NCBI GenBank assembly: GCA_018903015.1
Contig: JAHIPR010000315.1
Location: forward strand, 1 to 8,018
Length of the DNA: 8,018 nucleotides
Direction of reading: 5' to 3'
Source: a bacterium
Lineage (GTDB): Bacteria > Atribacterota > JS1 > SB-45 > 34-128
Below, one piece after another: positions 5,387-8,018 of this stretch. Under the pieces are notes generated by a model. It had not been told where the DNA came from and searched no databases. It worked only from the letters and a program-made list of their open reading frames with translations. The first letter of the stretch is position 1. Every line of letters starts with the position of its first letter. The translations under genes were made by a program, and so were the position numbers.

Positions 5387-6538
5387 ATGGATATAGTCGT
5401 TGCAGGTCATATTTGTTTAGATATTATTCCAGATTGGAAGATTGGGAGTATTAAGACGATTGTTCCAGGACATATTCTGGAAATGTCAGGATTGAAATTA
5501 TCAACCGGAGGAGCTGTAGCAAATACAGGAATAACACTTAAAAAATTGGGCATTAGTACTGCTTTGTTGGGAAAAATTGGGGCAGATGCCTTTGGAAAGG
5601 TTATTTTAGAGATTTTAAAGAAGGAAGATAAGGCTTTAGTAGAAAATATGATTATTGGTGAAAATGAGATTTCTTCTTATACTATTGTTTTAAACCCACC
5701 AGATACTGATCGGGTCTTTTTACATTATCCTGGACCCAATCATACCTTTACTGCGAATGATATTCCTTATGAAAAAATAAAAAATGGCCGCATATTCCAT
5801 TTTGGATATCCTCCTTTAATGCAGAAATTTTATGAGAACGACGGAAAGGAACTGGTAAAAATGTTTCGAAGGATTAGAAAGATGAATATGATTACCAGTC
5901 TGGATATGGCTATGCCGGACCCTGAATCCCCTGCCGGTAAAATAGATTGGTACAAATTCTTTAAAAACGTTTTACCTATGGTGGATATTTTTATGCCCAG
6001 TATTGATGAACTGTTGTATATGCTAAATCCAGAGAAATTTTATAATATTTCAGAAAAGAAAGAAAGAATTGATGGTTTATTATTAGATCAATTAGCCAGG
6101 CAATTAATTGATTATGGGGCAAATGTGGTAGCAATAAAGTTGGGCGACCAGGGTCTATATTTGAGATCACACCAGACAGAAAAAAGTAATTTATCGAGCA
6201 TAATTAACCCCATCCAGTGGAATTATCGGCAGCTTTTATCTCCTTGTTTTGCTGCGGAGGTTAAAGGAACTACTGGAACCGGCGATGCTACCATTGCTGG
6301 ATTTTTAGCTCAACTTTTAGATGGAGGAGAACCGGAAAAGGTCATTACCTTAGCTACTGCTGTAGGTGCCTGTTGTGTAGAAGCGGTTGATGCTACCGGA
6401 GGGATTCGACCTTTGCCTGAAGTTGTAAAGAGAGTAACCTCTGGATGGAAACGCTTATCACTTTCTATTCCGATAGACAACTGGAAATATGATTATCAAT
6501 ATAAAATTTGGAAGAGCCCTAAAGATCAGGTTGTATGA
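5387..6538 (+). CDS. PfkB-family carbohydrate kinase
   Basis: 383 residues, longer than the usual 300-330 of ribokinase and fructokinase. AGGAG at 5376-5380 sets the start. The ribokinase fold opens with MDIVVAGHICLDIIPD, the substrate-side motif STGGAVANTGITLKKLG carries GG41-42 and Asn46, and GKIGADAFGKVI follows. The ATP-side motif GTTGTGDATIAGF ends in the catalytic base Asp300. Extra length lies at about residues 205-285, including a Lys- and Ser-rich stretch between the sheet core and the catalytic motif, and in a C-terminal tail (WKRLSLSIPIDNWKYDYQYK). It probably phosphorylates a ketose or nucleoside-type sugar in the cytoplasm with ATP. Its place 41 bases after the MtlD-type gene and 45 before a lyxose/mannose-type isomerase suggests a ketose such as fructose. 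The specificity cannot be read from the sequence. Confidence 0.85.
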   Translation: MDIVVAGHICLDIIPDWKIGSIKTIVPGHILEMSGLKLSTGGAVANTGITLKKLGISTALLGKIGADAFGKVILEILKKEDKALVENMIIGENEISSYTIVLNPPDTDRVFLHYPGPNHTFTANDIPYEKIKNGRIFHFGYPPLMQKFYENDGKELVKMFRRIRKMNMITSLDMAMPDPESPAGKIDWYKFFKNVLPMVDIFMPSIDELLYMLNPEKFYNISEKKERIDGLLLDQLARQLIDYGANVVAIKLGDQGLYLRSHQTEKSNLSSIINPIQWNYRQLLSPCFAAEVKGTTGTGDATIAGFLAQLLDGGEPEKVITLATAVGACCVEAVDATGGIRPLPEVVKRVTSGWKRLSLSIPIDNWKYDYQYKIWKSPKDQVV

Positions 6539-7541
<1,003 letters not shown>

Positions 7542-7655
7542 GATAACCTAACAATCGAAAAAATTTATAGCTTTTTAAGAACATTTTTTGTATTCAGGTA
7601 AAACAAGAAGAAGTTGGTCGAGCTAATTTGGCACTGAGTAAAAATTAAAAAATTT

Positions 7656-7664
7656 AAGGAGGTG
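7656..7664 (+). promoter_or_regulatory. Orphan ribosome binding site
   Basis: AAGGAGGTG has no ATG, GTG or TTG at a usable distance downstream. The bases that follow read AAG AAG AAA AAA TAA, like the start of a signal peptide whose initiation codon is lost. It lies 95 bases before the real site of the binding-protein gene (AAGGAGG, 7751-7757). The rest of 7542-7763 contains no gene. Confidence 0.4.
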
Positions 7665-7763
7665 AAATTAAAGAAGAAAAAATAATTAGTAATTTACTAT
7701 CTTGTTTTCACAAATGTTTTTGAAACTGCATTGAAGAAAGTAAATTTATTAAGGAGGAAAAAA

Positions 7764-8018
7764 ATGAAAAAGTTTATCATTGTTTTACTGTTAATCTGTT
7801 TAGTTTTATCTTTTGTATCTATGACATGTGCTGCTAAATTGAAATTTGCCTTCATGCCTGGTATTGCTGATCCTTTTTACTTTACTATGGAGAAAGGTGC
7901 CCAAGCCAAAGCAGCAGAATTAGGAGTAGAATTAATTGTTGGAGAATATCCTAAAGCGTGGGGACCTGAATATCAAGTACCGATATTGAAAGCTTTGGTC
8001 GCAAGAGGGGATATTGAT
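7764..8018 (+). CDS. Periplasmic sugar-binding protein of an ABC importer, 3' end outside window
   Basis: The first 85 codons of a family 1 (ribose/galactose-type) substrate-binding protein. AAGGAGG six bases before the ATG fixes the start. MKKFIIVLLLICLVLSFVSM is a signal sequence with likely cleavage after TCA (residue 23). A cysteine at 22 is not in a good lipobox, so a soluble periplasmic protein is more likely than a lipoprotein. The mature protein opens with KLKFAFMPGIADPFYFTMEK and then GAQAKAAELGVELIVG, the first strand and helix of the type I fold, followed by QVPILKALVARGDID. Ribose-type systems normally continue with an ATPase and a permease, which would lie outside the window. Its position after the dehydrogenase, kinase and isomerase suggests that it captures the sugar or polyol that they process. 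The ligand cannot be deduced from this fragment. Confidence 0.88.
   Translation, partial: MKKFIIVLLLICLVLSFVSMTCAAKLKFAFMPGIADPFYFTMEKGAQAKAAELGVELIVGEYPKAWGPEYQVPILKALVARGDID

Noticed and set aside
7704..7726. GTTTTCA and TGAAAC as an operator before the binding-protein gene
   Set aside because: The arms are imperfect, the spacer is ten bases, and no regulator in the window is known to bind such a site.

Overview
The window comes from a low-GC bacterium with strong AAGGAGG-type ribosome binding sites. It encodes HD-GYP signalling proteins, an encapsulin-cargo-type ferritin domain and an ABC-fed sugar operon, which suggests an anaerobe. My recollection of similar HD-GYP, ferritin and polyol genes points towards Atribacterota or a clostridial-type Firmicute. 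Nothing in the window settles the taxonomy.

Layout. At 1-1202 there are two tandem HD-GYP genes, about 60% identical by hand alignment. The first is cut by the window edge and keeps its metal-site residues. The second has lost two of them. At 1203-3205 lies a strip of small genes and gene remains: a truncated membrane sensor (1221-1634), a desulforedoxin-like relic (1655-1738), an intact small ferritin-like gene (1773-2069), a two-helix membrane protein that looks internally deleted (2087-2398), an unidentified coding-like tail (2391-2504), an intact small cupin (2549-2854) and a relic of a MiaB-type methylthiotransferase (2884-2976). At 3206-3838 is a CPBP-family intramembrane protease.

From 4140 to the window end is a carbohydrate cluster on the + strand: a mannitol-1-phosphate 5-dehydrogenase family enzyme, a PfkB-family sugar kinase, a D-lyxose isomerase family enzyme, the C-terminal remnant of a ROK protein, and the start of a periplasmic sugar-binding protein. 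A consistent reading is import of a sugar by an ABC system, aldose-ketose isomerisation, phosphorylation by the PfkB kinase, and exchange between ketose phosphate and polyol phosphate by the MtlD-type enzyme. D-mannose, D-fructose and mannitol phosphate fit all three enzymes, but D-lyxose/D-xylulose or another polyol is also possible.

Two observations stand out. First, the leaders of the protease gene and of the sugar operon share an identical 16-base block. With the bases downstream it fits the sigma-H (Spo0H) promoter consensus, with an 11-base spacer in both copies. Second, at least five loci look like genes with a piece removed, their family-specific ends still readable. This is either many small deletions in a decaying accessory region or an assembly problem. 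No RNA genes, CRISPR arrays, insertion sequences or convincing intrinsic terminators were seen.
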